From contig CAZKYP010000033.1 in assembly GCA_964556885.1 (NCBI GenBank), positions 1 to 23,401 on the forward strand: a stretch of 23,401 nucleotides of DNA, given 5' to 3'. This DNA is from CAZKYP01 sp964556885. GTDB lineage: Bacteria; Planctomycetota; Phycisphaerae; Sedimentisphaerales; Anaerobacaceae. Shown here piece by piece: positions 15,649 through 23,359 of this stretch. Numbering within the stretch: position 1 is the first letter of the stretch; each line of letters begins with the position of its first letter. Below the pieces are notes generated by a model, which saw only the letters and a list, made by a program, of their open reading frames with translations, did no database searches and had not been told where the DNA came from. The translations under genes were made by a program, and so were the position numbers.

Positions 15649-15747
15649 AAATATCAAAACTAAAAATGCAAAATTGAGGAAGTCGTCTCGGCTCGCCGGG
15701 ACTCCATAATTTTGATATTTGATATTTAATCTTTGATTTTTCCTCAA
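15649..15747. repeat. nested inverted-repeat element between convergent genes
   Basis: AAATATCAAAA (15649-15659) pairs with TTTTGATATTT (15710-15720). TTGAGGA (15674-15680) pairs with TCCTCAA (15741-15747). The centre is a GC-rich hairpin GTCTCGGC-TC-GCCGGGAC (from 15684) with one G-T pair. The AT-rich arms around a GC-rich stem could act as a bidirectional terminator for the prepilin-like gene (+) and the DUF4956 gene (-). The elaborate structure also resembles a dispersed palindromic repeat. Confidence 0.5.
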
Positions 15748-15750
15748 CTC

Positions 15751-16416
15751 TTATCCTGCGAAAAACTCGATGCTTCCCGGTGCGGCCAAGCTGTTCAATC
15801 CAGTGATAAATTCAATCTTGCCGGCCGCGGGCAGTCTTTTATGCTGATAATGAATCGATACTCGGTCGTCCATAGCGGACATGGTTTTCATCGTGAGGTT
15901 GTTCAGCCTGCTGTTAAGAAACTGATTCAGCTTCGGTTCGATATCCTTGAAAATATTTTTATCGACGGAAATCATAAGGTTAGTCCGCGTGTGGAACGAC
16001 AGACGGTTCCGAACAAGCCATTGGATGCACAAGGCAAAAAACACAAGGACAAATAAAATTATCGCGATAACGAAGGTGTGCGTGGCCGCTCCTATCGAAG
16101 TCGCAATCAGCAGCAGCAGATAGCCAATCTCGGCGGGATCCTTGACCGGCGTCCTGAACCGGACAAAGGACAATGCACCCAGCAGTCCCAAAGAAAGAGG
16201 TATGGAGCTTTGAATCCCCAAAAACAGCGAGGTGATAGCCGGCCCTACGACGATGAAGCACCGGTCCACGCCGGCCCCTATATTTCGGGAGCCGTAGAAT
16301 ACCTGGTAAATAAGATAAACCGCGACGGAGGCAATTAAAGAAAAGCCCATTGACATCATTATCTGGGTAAGATTGAAATTAGGGGTTTTTAACAGGTCGG
16401 TTACTGCTGCCAACAT
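15751..16416 (-). CDS. DUF4956 integral membrane protein
   Basis: The 221-residue protein has membrane helices near 22-41, 54-70, 97-114 and 116-136. It also carries the conserved core LLGALSFVRFRTPVKDPAEI (78-97), which I recognise as the DUF4956 signature. The C-terminal 80 residues (from about 140) are soluble, with mixed strands and helices. The molecular function is unknown. DUF4956 genes commonly sit beside VTC-domain polyphosphate polymerases and CotH genes, exactly as here, so it is probably the membrane partner of the VTC protein. AAGGAG lies 8 nt before the ATG at 16416. It is the last gene of the operon 18400-15751. Confidence 0.88.
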   Translation of the reverse strand: MLAAVTDLLKTPNFNLTQIMMSMGFSLIASVAVYLIYQVFYGSRNIGAGVDRCFIVVGPAITSLFLGIQSSIPLSLGLLGALSFVRFRTPVKDPAEIGYLLLLIATSIGAATHTFVIAIILFVLVFFALCIQWLVRNRLSFHTRTNLMISVDKNIFKDIEPKLNQFLNSRLNNLTMKTMSAMDDRVSIHYQHKRLPAAGKIEFITGLNSLAAPGSIEFFAG

Positions 16417-16484
16417 AAAATTTTCTCCTTGCTTATGTCCTTCGATTCGGCTCCGCCGTCAGGCGTTCCGGAGAAGGACGGGGT

Positions 16485-17279
16485 TTATAATAATTCTGTT
16501 CTTCCGGAAGGCCGCAAGCGGCCGACCGAGCCTGGTTTTTCCATCTGTGACTCGACACAGGAGGCATACTTTGAGAATCTACTCCAGTCGGTATCGAGAA
16601 AATTAATTGACCTTAGTGAGGCCGGTATATCCATCGAGGGTCCTTTGATTTCTATAATTCCGCCCTCAAGCATCAGGCCCGGCCGACTGTTTTCTGCGCC
16701 GGGGATTATCAGCGAGGAACGGATTTTGAAATCGAAAGACAACCTCGTGCCTGTCATGATTTCAACGAAGCGGAAACGTTCGTAGCTTATCAGGATGACC
16801 GGTAATAGTCCCGGCGCACCGGGATCGGAAAAATATCCGAACTCCGACAATGCCAGTAACATTATATTGAAGTCAATTATCGTATTTCCGGCCTGCATTT
16901 TTTTTAGCCGCTCCGCCGGGACGAGGAATTTCCTGCGGTGCTTTCTGCTTGCGTAACCTCTTTTGGACTTCAATTCCAGGTAAACGGGCACTTCACGCTG
17001 CCCGGCATCGGGGCTATCGTACCACCTGATACGAATTTTATCTCTTTCGTAACCGCCGTCGTCAGAATTCTGATACATGTCCAAATCGGGTGTATCGAAA
17101 TACAGGCTGTGGATTACGCCGTGGGGATATAAACGGTCACACAGGCAAAGCTGTGATAACAGGCTGCGGGCAAAGATCGTTTTTTCCGGGGTGATATAGA
17201 ATTTTCGCTCAAATCGCTCCCATTTCTGATCATGATCTGATTTTGCTTTTTGGGTTTTCGAGAAAATCTTTGAAATCAT
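16485..17279 (-). CDS. VTC-domain polyphosphate polymerase-like protein
   Basis: The 264-residue soluble protein is a tunnel-type VTC domain, the fold of yeast Vtc4, which makes polyphosphate from ATP. Motifs in order are RFERKF (22-27), SLYFDTPDLDMY (58-69), KIRIRWY (81-87), ELKSKRG (102-108), SYERFR (165-170), EIKG (210-213) and FSKY (235-238). These carry the paired Lys/Arg and Glu residues that line the tunnel and bind phosphate and metal. No signal peptide or membrane helix is present, so it should be cytoplasmic, held to the membrane perhaps by the DUF4956 partner. It starts 11 nt after the CotH stop. Polyphosphate synthesis is the family expectation and is not proven for bacterial members of this context. 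Confidence 0.9.
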   Translation of the reverse strand: MISKIFSKTQKAKSDHDQKWERFERKFYITPEKTIFARSLLSQLCLCDRLYPHGVIHSLYFDTPDLDMYQNSDDGGYERDKIRIRWYDSPDAGQREVPVYLELKSKRGYASRKHRRKFLVPAERLKKMQAGNTIIDFNIMLLALSEFGYFSDPGAPGLLPVILISYERFRFVEIMTGTRLSFDFKIRSSLIIPGAENSRPGLMLEGGIIEIKGPSMDIPASLRSINFLDTDWSRFSKYASCVESQMEKPGSVGRLRPSGRTELL

Positions 17280-17290
17280 CCTTGCTGCCC

Positions 17291-18400
17291 CTAGTTCCCT
17301 CTGAACATATCAAACATATCAAAACCGCCTTCTGTTCTGCCGCCTTCGCTCTTACTGGATCGTTTTCCATCCAGTTGCTCTCTCACTGATACCCTGCGCT
17401 TCTCTATAAAGGACTTCAATCCCGGGGCATTCATTCCCGGCCCGCCGCCACCGCCTCCGCGTCCGCCGGGCCCTCCGAATTGTCCCATTTGATCCTGACG
17501 GCGACCNNNNNNNNNNNNNNNNNNNNNNNNNNNNNNNNNNNNNNNNNNNNNNNNNNNNNNNNNNNNNNNNNNNNNNNNNNNNNNNNNNNNNNNNNNNNNN
17601 NNNNNNCCACCCTGCGATGCAGATGCACTGTCATCAGGCAGCATTTGGCTTCCGGGCATCCCTTCCCGCTTTAGAATTGTAATTAGGTCACCGAGTCTCG
17701 AACCTCCGATTTTGATATCGAGATTGTTTTTCTTTTCGGAAGCCAGTGACGTATTAATATCCTGTTCGCTGAGATCTTTTTTAGTCCAGTTCAGATAGGC
17801 TGCCGGCATCTCCGGCTTGTAGAGATTCCCTTCGGTTTTTGCAAAATTTCTGTGTATAAATACCTTATCCACCTGTTCAACGATGGTGTACAGTCCCAGA
17901 TGAATGTCATTGACCCACACATCCGCAAAAGCTCTTCGCGGCGTCGGAAGACCCATTTGCTCAAACAACTCGTAGCCTAAGGTTTCTCTAATTAAAGTCG
18001 GATCTGAAAAACCGTTATTGAGATTGAGCTTCTTGACGCCGCGAAAATTCTGCGCGGAATTGAAGAAGTTGAAATCAACCTTAAGAGGCATTCTGTCCCC
18101 TCCCCTGGCGGAATTCAATGACGACATTCCCTTGGGACGAATAGCAACGTTCTTATACGGCACACCGTCAAACCAGAAATCGGCCCGAAAATACTGCTCC
18201 GCCCTCGTATTGTTTTTTATCTGCTTCCAGTCTTCATTTTTCATGACAATACGAATCTTTGCAACATGATTGGGATCAAAGGGATTAACGGCTTCGGAGG
18301 CGGGCTGCATCAGCTCTTCATGGTTATATGCCAAATATCCCGCCAGCAACAACACAAAAACGAATAATCCAACAAATGATAGTTTTTCAACTTTATCCAT
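17291..18400 (-). CDS. CotH-family protein kinase-like protein, interrupted by an assembly gap
   Basis: An N-terminal membrane anchor (residues 8-25) is followed by a CotH domain. Its conserved blocks are IRPKGMSSL (88-96), KLNLNNGFSDPTLIRE (124-139), a LPTPRRAFADVWVN block (151-164), GLYTIVEQVDK (169-179) and GNLYKPE (191-197). B. subtilis CotH is an atypical secreted kinase acting on spore coat proteins. After residue 264 a 100-N gap hides the part where the catalytic metal-binding Asp motif should lie. Past the gap the C-terminal 71 residues include a long Gly/Pro/Arg-rich stretch (GGPGGRGGGGGGPG). The frame agrees across the placeholder, but its true length is unknown. It is the first gene of the CotH-VTC-DUF4956 operon. 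No clear Shine-Dalgarno precedes ATG 18400. Confidence 0.88.
   Translation of the reverse strand: MDKVEKLSFVGLFVFVLLLAGYLAYNHEELMQPASEAVNPFDPNHVAKIRIVMKNEDWKQIKNNTRAEQYFRADFWFDGVPYKNVAIRPKGMSSLNSARGGDRMPLKVDFNFFNSAQNFRGVKKLNLNNGFSDPTLIRETLGYELFEQMGLPTPRRAFADVWVNDIHLGLYTIVEQVDKVFIHRNFAKTEGNLYKPEMPAAYLNWTKKDLSEQDINTSLASEKKNNLDIKIGGSRLGDLITILKREGMPGSQMLPDDSASASQGXXXXXXXXXXXXXXXXXXXXXXXXXXXXXXXXXXGRRQDQMGQFGGPGGRGGGGGGPGMNAPGLKSFIEKRRVSVREQLDGKRSSKSEGGRTEGGFDMFDMFRGN
17507..17606. other. assembly gap of 100 N inside the CotH gene
   Basis: Exactly 100 N, an arbitrary placeholder. It interrupts the CotH gene between its conserved N-terminal half and a Gly-rich tail. The flanking low-complexity GC-rich sequence may be why assembly failed. 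Confidence 0.98.
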
Positions 18401-18417
18401 TATTGTTTAACACCACC

Positions 18418-18445
18418 AATATAAGACAAATAAAAAACCGCTCAA
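18418..18445 (-). promoter_or_regulatory. candidate promoter for the CotH-VTC-DUF4956 operon
   Basis: On the minus strand TTGAGC (18445-18440) is followed after 16 nt by TATATT (18423-18418). Transcription would begin near 18411, only about 11 nt before the ATG at 18400. The message would be nearly leaderless, consistent with the lack of a Shine-Dalgarno. Confidence 0.33.
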
Positions 18446-18558
18446 CTTCCGGCTTCACTAACCTGAATCTGTGAATCAAAGACGTGAAAAAACACCTTTT
18501 TTATTGCATTAATTAAAAGAAAATTATGACAATCTTAACGAGAAATTACAACAACACA

Positions 18559-20640
18559 TTACTGAGAATTGGGCCCCAAAGGTGAGGGAAGCGTTAATAT
18601 CTGCATAGCCCCGCTGCCGTCCGGCACGCAACCTATTGACTGGTCGGCCTCTAAGGCTTCAAACGACACCGAATCCAGCAGGACGTTGTCATGTGTATCG
18701 GTATCGTACAGCCATACGGTTTCGCCGCGGGATGAAAGTTTGAAGTTGGCATGCAATCCCGGCTCATCGCCGCCGTTCTCATCGGCCCATACAAGCAGGT
18801 ATCCCGCCGGGGCAATTACAGTGTCGTCCGGGAAATGCCATTTGAGAGGAATTTCAGGATTGTCACTGAGATACATACCCGAAAGGTCAACAGTTTCATT
18901 GCTTGTGTTGAATAATTCAATCCAGTCGTCGTATTCACCCTGCGGGTCGGCAACAGTAGTTACATTATGCGCCATCAGCTCGTTGATTACAACATTCGAA
19001 GTTTCCGTTGCGGCGTATGTCACTACATATGTGTACACATAGTATTCGGCGCCGGGCGGACTGAAGGCTATCGTGCCTGTGGTATCGGCCGCAGTGGCCT
19101 GGACATAATAGCGAAGCACCGTGCCCGGGGGGTACAACGGCAAAGTTACAGTATAGGTATTACTTGCCTGATCCTCCAGAGTCATCGGCAGGGACGTGAA
19201 TCGTCCATAAGAGCTTTCCGCCAGAAACAACTGCACGTCGGCAACAGGTACATCCTGACCAAGCCCGGCGGTGACAGTTAGAGACTGCCCGTTCTGCTGT
19301 TGGGTAACGTCATAGTCAACCGACATAATTTCAGGGACATCCCGATTTACATCACGGTTACTGAGAAGGAAATTGCGTCGGGTTTGTATGAAATTCTTTA
19401 ACTCGGATACGCCGCTGATAAAAGCCTGTGTTGTATACAATTTCTTATTGTCCAGTTGAACTTCCTGCTCAATAAGGGCCCGGTATTCGTCAATCTTCAG
19501 CCAGAGATCATCCTCGGTCAGATACGAGTCCAGAATGGTCCGCACATGGGCCAGATAACGTTGTTTATACTGGTTTATAGCCATTAATCGGTACATCAAC
19601 GGCACCTGGGAATCATCCGAGCGGTAATACAGGGACCAGCCCGCCGTGCCGCTGGAGCGCATGCACGAATTGCCGTCGTACTGTATCAGGTGAATCCGGC
19701 CCGTCTCCGGCTCGTAATAAAGATAGTAATCGCTGCCGCGTTTATATATGTAACCATCGTCGTCATGGAAAATTATCTCGAAGGCACACAACCAAAGCGC
19801 CCTGTCCACATTCAATACCTCATCGAGTACATCGGGTAATTGTTCGAGAGGCGTATTGTTCAAGACATCGCAGGTGTTTATCAGGCTTGTCCATGGGTCC
19901 TCCTGGTTGGTGCCTTTCAATTCGTAAACCGCTTCATAAGCGGCCGCATCGTCGCCCTGCCATGTCAGTGCAGCAGTGCCGTCGAACATCCCTCCGCCTC
20001 CGCCACCACCTCCGCCCGGCTCGGCCTGAACGGAACCTGGAACAACGGCCGCCACGCGTGCACCGGGTGTCTGCCCGCCGCCCATATTTCCCTCGGCCCG
20101 CCAGCGAGTGCCATCATTGCTCGGAAACCAGTCCTCGATGAATTCTGAATTGAGCTGCTGTATGTTTGCATAGACACCCCAGTTCTCGTCATTGATGACA
20201 AGCTTTACGAAGTTGGCTTTAGCGCTGGGAATCTGCCTGCGGCACGTATTCGAATAGAGCACTTCCCGCATGAAGGTCGGGTCCTCCATGCAGTTAATAA
20301 GATTGAGTGTCTTGTAACCCATCAGACGCTGGTCTTCGACGGTATAATCGACCTCGATATTGAAGGATTTCTTCTGCGAGTTCTGATTCATCATATAAGA
20401 GGTATTGCCGCGAAAGCGCACTCCGACACCTTCGTATATAACGCCGTCCACGGTCATGGTGGCCGGGAGGTTTTGTTTGCTTGCATAATTTGCCTGTAAC
20501 TGGCTCCACCAAGTGCGATCCGAAAACTGCAGATAAAGGGTTCGCAATACAGTCTCATCATAAAGATCCTGCCCGGCGGCAACGGATATTTGGCAGAAAA
20601 AGACCAACGCAGCAAAAACCGCTATTGTTTTACTCGACAT
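18559..20640 (-). CDS. secreted CotH-family protein with C-terminal lamin-tail domain
   Basis: The 693-residue protein has a signal peptide (1-23, ending SVAAG). The CotH domain spans about 26-425 and includes VRFRGNTSYM (74-83), KTLNLINCMEDPTFMREVL (110-128) and GVYANIQQLN (155-164). The presumed active-site part is DDDGYIYKRGSDYYLYYEP (293-311), then IQYDGNSCM. A run of nine glycines (about 209-217) interrupts the domain, echoing the Gly-rich stretch of the neighbouring CotH protein. A beta-rich linker (about 435-540) leads to a lamin-tail domain (about 548-690) beginning VVINELMAHN, with YDDWIELFNTSN. Lamin-tail domains in bacteria are usually extracellular attachment modules. ATG 20640 is preferred over TTG 20646 because a GGAAGGA element lies 7 nt upstream. 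The protein probably acts at the cell surface, perhaps phosphorylating exported proteins; that is inference. Confidence 0.88.
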   Translation of the reverse strand: MSSKTIAVFAALVFFCQISVAAGQDLYDETVLRTLYLQFSDRTWWSQLQANYASKQNLPATMTVDGVIYEGVGVRFRGNTSYMMNQNSQKKSFNIEVDYTVEDQRLMGYKTLNLINCMEDPTFMREVLYSNTCRRQIPSAKANFVKLVINDENWGVYANIQQLNSEFIEDWFPSNDGTRWRAEGNMGGGQTPGARVAAVVPGSVQAEPGGGGGGGGGMFDGTAALTWQGDDAAAYEAVYELKGTNQEDPWTSLINTCDVLNNTPLEQLPDVLDEVLNVDRALWLCAFEIIFHDDDGYIYKRGSDYYLYYEPETGRIHLIQYDGNSCMRSSGTAGWSLYYRSDDSQVPLMYRLMAINQYKQRYLAHVRTILDSYLTEDDLWLKIDEYRALIEQEVQLDNKKLYTTQAFISGVSELKNFIQTRRNFLLSNRDVNRDVPEIMSVDYDVTQQQNGQSLTVTAGLGQDVPVADVQLFLAESSYGRFTSLPMTLEDQASNTYTVTLPLYPPGTVLRYYVQATAADTTGTIAFSPPGAEYYVYTYVVTYAATETSNVVINELMAHNVTTVADPQGEYDDWIELFNTSNETVDLSGMYLSDNPEIPLKWHFPDDTVIAPAGYLLVWADENGGDEPGLHANFKLSSRGETVWLYDTDTHDNVLLDSVSFEALEADQSIGCVPDGSGAMQILTLPSPLGPNSQ

Positions 20641-20745
20641 TTTCAAATCCTTCCCATCTATTGGGCAACGATCTCAACTGATATTGATTCAAATTTCAAA
20701 AGCATGATAAAATAGCCTGATTGACATTTTTCTATAAAAAAAGCC

Positions 20746-20775
20746 CTTATATCCGGTTTGTGGCCGGGTTTCCAA
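20746..20775 (-). promoter_or_regulatory. candidate promoter for the CotH/lamin-tail gene
   Basis: On the minus strand TTGGAA (20775-20770) is followed after 18 nt by TATAAG (20751-20746), giving a leader of about 100 nt. It lies in the 302-nt gap 20641-20942, which is AT-rich and holds no gene I can see. The same gap has an imperfect palindrome at 20883-20900 just downstream of the membrane-protein gene. Confidence 0.3.
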
Positions 20776-20942
20776 AAAAGTTGCATCGGTAAATACATTT
20801 TTTAACAAAAAATTAACTTGAATCTAACAGATAAAAACGTAAAAAGACGACCTTTTATTACATAAAAAAAAGATAAGTTAAGTAGATACAATTGGATCTA
20901 ACTGCTAAAGAAGTGATTATCTATAATTATGATACAAAATTA

Positions 20943-22163
20943 TCACTGCAGTTCGTGCCAGACATACGCACCTTCGGAAAGTTCGAGCCGGTACTCGCCA
21001 TACTCTGACAAATCGGACTCCGGCGTTTCCATATCCTCGCCGCCAACGACAAAACCCCAGTGACCGAATGTACCGCCCCAGGTCAGTCGAACGACGGGGT
21101 GACTTATTTGATCCATCAACAGGCTTACATAGTGCGGGTCGAAACGTGTTATCGACTCCGGCCAGTCGACACTCTCAGGCCATACCGATTCTAATGTATA
21201 ATCAGTATACAAATTGATTTCCTCATCCGTACAAGCTTCCGGATTGACAGTACTCAACCATGCTCTTATGGCCGGAATGTCGGCTTCTTTCTGAAGGTAT
21301 TTCTTAAAACCCGAAGTATATGTCCTGAAGCCAGACGGCTTAACAGGTGTAAACGGCAACGCCAGATACACTCCCAGCCCGACGATTACGATTATGCGCA
21401 GCAGCAACAGTTTGTATTTGTTGCGTATATGAACAGGCCAGCTTATCTGTGACCGGGCCAACAGAATTAGGACACAAAATGTCGCCGGTATGAGATAGTG
21501 CACTGCCATGAAAACCATAGTAAACTGGACGACCTTTTTATTGTACAGGCCGCAAATGTACGTGATAAGCCCGGTTGGGTCCATAAGGCTGCCATACAAC
21601 AGAAGAGAAATTATCAGGATTATATCAATTACATACCAATACCTTTGGTACCAGCGTAAGTAGAATTTTTCAGGTTTATTTTCAATCGAAATAATATCTT
21701 TAGCCGCGGCGGGAGCCGGTTCATAACCGAATCCCGATACCGGTGCTGCTGCAAGCTGTCTGCGTTGGAGAACTGCAAGAATTAATACCGGCATTACAAA
21801 CGGCAGGAACAAACCTGCTAAAAGAGCCAATGAACCGAGCAAAGGTGAAATTCTTGATATTGTCACCGTAAACAAAGACAGCGTCTGGCCGATGAATGAA
21901 CACAAACATGACAGGAAGAACAACATTTTCAGAGAAAGTTTTCTGACAATTATCGCCGCTGCAATAACCTGGCAAGTGACATACAAAATATTGTCGATAA
22001 TTGCTCCGATCATTTTAAATATCGTAAAATAAATATCGAAGTTAGATGTCGCCGTCCCTTCGATTCTCGGTACGACATTAATCAGAACGGCATATACCAT
22101 TGAGTGAAACAGGGTGAATGCAAGCACATAACCGATGAAAGATAAGCCCCTGTATTTTCGCAT
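20943..22163 (-). CDS. multispanning membrane protein of unknown function
   Basis: I do not recognise this 406-residue protein. Hydrophobic helices are visible near 8-29, 45-72, 79-100, 106-132, 176-195, 212-235 and 253-270, about seven in all. An Ala/Pro-rich loop lies at 138-154, and a soluble acidic, Trp-rich C-terminal domain covers about 275-406. The tail contains WPESVDWPESITRFDPHYVS and ends in a Glu-rich YRLELSEGAYVWHELQ. If the N-terminus is cytoplasmic, seven helices would place this tail outside the cytoplasm. The gene starts 26 nt after the GH5 stop on the same strand, so the two are probably cotranscribed. No strong Shine-Dalgarno is seen before ATG 22163. Confidence 0.85.
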   Translation of the reverse strand: MRKYRGLSFIGYVLAFTLFHSMVYAVLINVVPRIEGTATSNFDIYFTIFKMIGAIIDNILYVTCQVIAAAIIVRKLSLKMLFFLSCLCSFIGQTLSLFTVTISRISPLLGSLALLAGLFLPFVMPVLILAVLQRRQLAAAPVSGFGYEPAPAAAKDIISIENKPEKFYLRWYQRYWYVIDIILIISLLLYGSLMDPTGLITYICGLYNKKVVQFTMVFMAVHYLIPATFCVLILLARSQISWPVHIRNKYKLLLLRIIVIVGLGVYLALPFTPVKPSGFRTYTSGFKKYLQKEADIPAIRAWLSTVNPEACTDEEINLYTDYTLESVWPESVDWPESITRFDPHYVSLLMDQISHPVVRLTWGGTFGHWGFVVGGEDMETPESDLSEYGEYRLELSEGAYVWHELQ

Positions 22164-22189
22164 AAGTGTCTCGGTGACTCTAAAGCAAG

Positions 22190-23356
22190 CTAATGTTTCA
22201 ATAATAATTCCAGCATCTTGCGATCGAGTTTGTGGCCGTGCCAGTCTTCATACTCGACATCTTCCCTGCCGGAGTCAAGTATACCAAATTCGCCTCGGAA
22301 ATTCCACAGCGCATAACCAATCCCGTTATCCGTCAATATATCCAGGACGTCACCGAACCATGCCAAAAAGACATCGTGCGGCGTTTTTATCCAGCAGCCA
22401 CACTCGCCACAGTGTACGCCTATACCCTTGCGAGCCAGCTCAATCCACGGCTTATAGTATTTTTCCAGCCTGGCTCGGTCCCAGTTTTCACCTCCCATTT
22501 TTCCGGGCCAGACCGGAGCAGGCAAATTCTCGACATTTGCAAACGCCCATGGCGCCTTGTAATGTGATATGTAGCCGGGATTGTAGCCGCGGCAGCTCTG
22601 GGCGATTTTCAAATCGATAAGTTCGGGTATTACATCGTTGCCAACATTATTGCCGTCCGCAATTATCAGGTGGTTCGGATTCGCTTCACGAATGGATTTA
22701 GCTGCGGCCTCGGCCACCCGACGATAGACGTCACCGGGGACGGTACTGCGTTTGGAATGTTGGTCGTTCATATCTTCACGCATGCTCGGTTCGTTGACCA
22801 GATCGAAGCTGATCCTCGAAGGCGGAAGGTCTTTGTAGCGTTTTGCCCACATTCCCCAATGGAAACAAAATGCATCGAGGGCTTCTTTATCCTTCCACAG
22901 GTTGAACGGTTCGTAAAAGCCGGCGTTCACGCAGTATCCCGGCGCGCGATGAAAATTCAGGCTTACATGCAGACCATACTTGCCGGCCATCTCGACAATG
23001 CCGTCGATATATTCCAACGCACTTTCCTTTATCTTATACATATCATCCGGGGTGATGCGCTGCGCCGGATCATAATCGATCCATTGCGGATAAGCCATCG
23101 GCAGCCGGACAAAATCGAATCCCCAGTCGGACATCCAGCGAAAATCATCCTCGGTCGTCCTGCTGCGACTGTTCGGCCGCATTGGCCTCGGCGAGAAATA
23201 ATCCAGAAGATTGAATCCCCGCCAGCGTGGAATAACCGTTTGAGCAGGTTTGGGTTTCCCAGCGGCCGAAACTATATGCCCTGTTAATCCTAAAGCCGCA
23301 GCGCTTGTACCTGCGACTTTTAGAAAATCGCGACGATTAATTTTTGCTTTATTCAT
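22190..23356 (-). CDS. Tat-exported glycoside hydrolase family 5-like enzyme
   Basis: The 388-residue precursor has a twin-arginine signal, NRRDFLKVAG (7-16), followed by a hydrophobic Ala-rich core and a likely cleavage near residue 32. The rest is a GH5-type (beta/alpha)8 barrel. It has GFNLLDYF after the signal, FVRLPMAYPQW (82-92), and the acid/base FDLVNEP with Glu189. The nucleophile region is HCGECGCW with Glu318, and ALWNFRGEFG (349-358) supplies the conserved substrate-binding Trp351. Catalysis would be retaining hydrolysis of a beta-linked glycan; substrate (cellulose, mannan or other) cannot be told from sequence. A strong GGAGG lies 7 nt before ATG 23356. Tat export suggests folding before secretion. 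It leads a two-gene unit with the downstream membrane protein. Confidence 0.9.
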   Translation of the reverse strand: MNKAKINRRDFLKVAGTSAAALGLTGHIVSAAGKPKPAQTVIPRWRGFNLLDYFSPRPMRPNSRSRTTEDDFRWMSDWGFDFVRLPMAYPQWIDYDPAQRITPDDMYKIKESALEYIDGIVEMAGKYGLHVSLNFHRAPGYCVNAGFYEPFNLWKDKEALDAFCFHWGMWAKRYKDLPPSRISFDLVNEPSMREDMNDQHSKRSTVPGDVYRRVAEAAAKSIREANPNHLIIADGNNVGNDVIPELIDLKIAQSCRGYNPGYISHYKAPWAFANVENLPAPVWPGKMGGENWDRARLEKYYKPWIELARKGIGVHCGECGCWIKTPHDVFLAWFGDVLDILTDNGIGYALWNFRGEFGILDSGREDVEYEDWHGHKLDRKMLELLLKH

Positions 23357-23359
23357 GTC

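Noticed and set aside
14974..15747. 257-codon minus-strand open frame
   Set aside because: It is antisense to the H-X9-DG protein, whose plus-strand frame has recognisable motifs.
17291..18400. CotH gene as a pseudogene
   Set aside because: The break is an N placeholder and not a stop or frameshift; both flanks are in one frame.
20861..20902. Imperfect palindrome (20883-20900) with a T-run on the minus strand as a terminator for the membrane-protein gene
   Set aside because: The T-run is about 11 nt beyond the stem and the stem is AT-rich with a central mismatch, so it is not a convincing intrinsic terminator.
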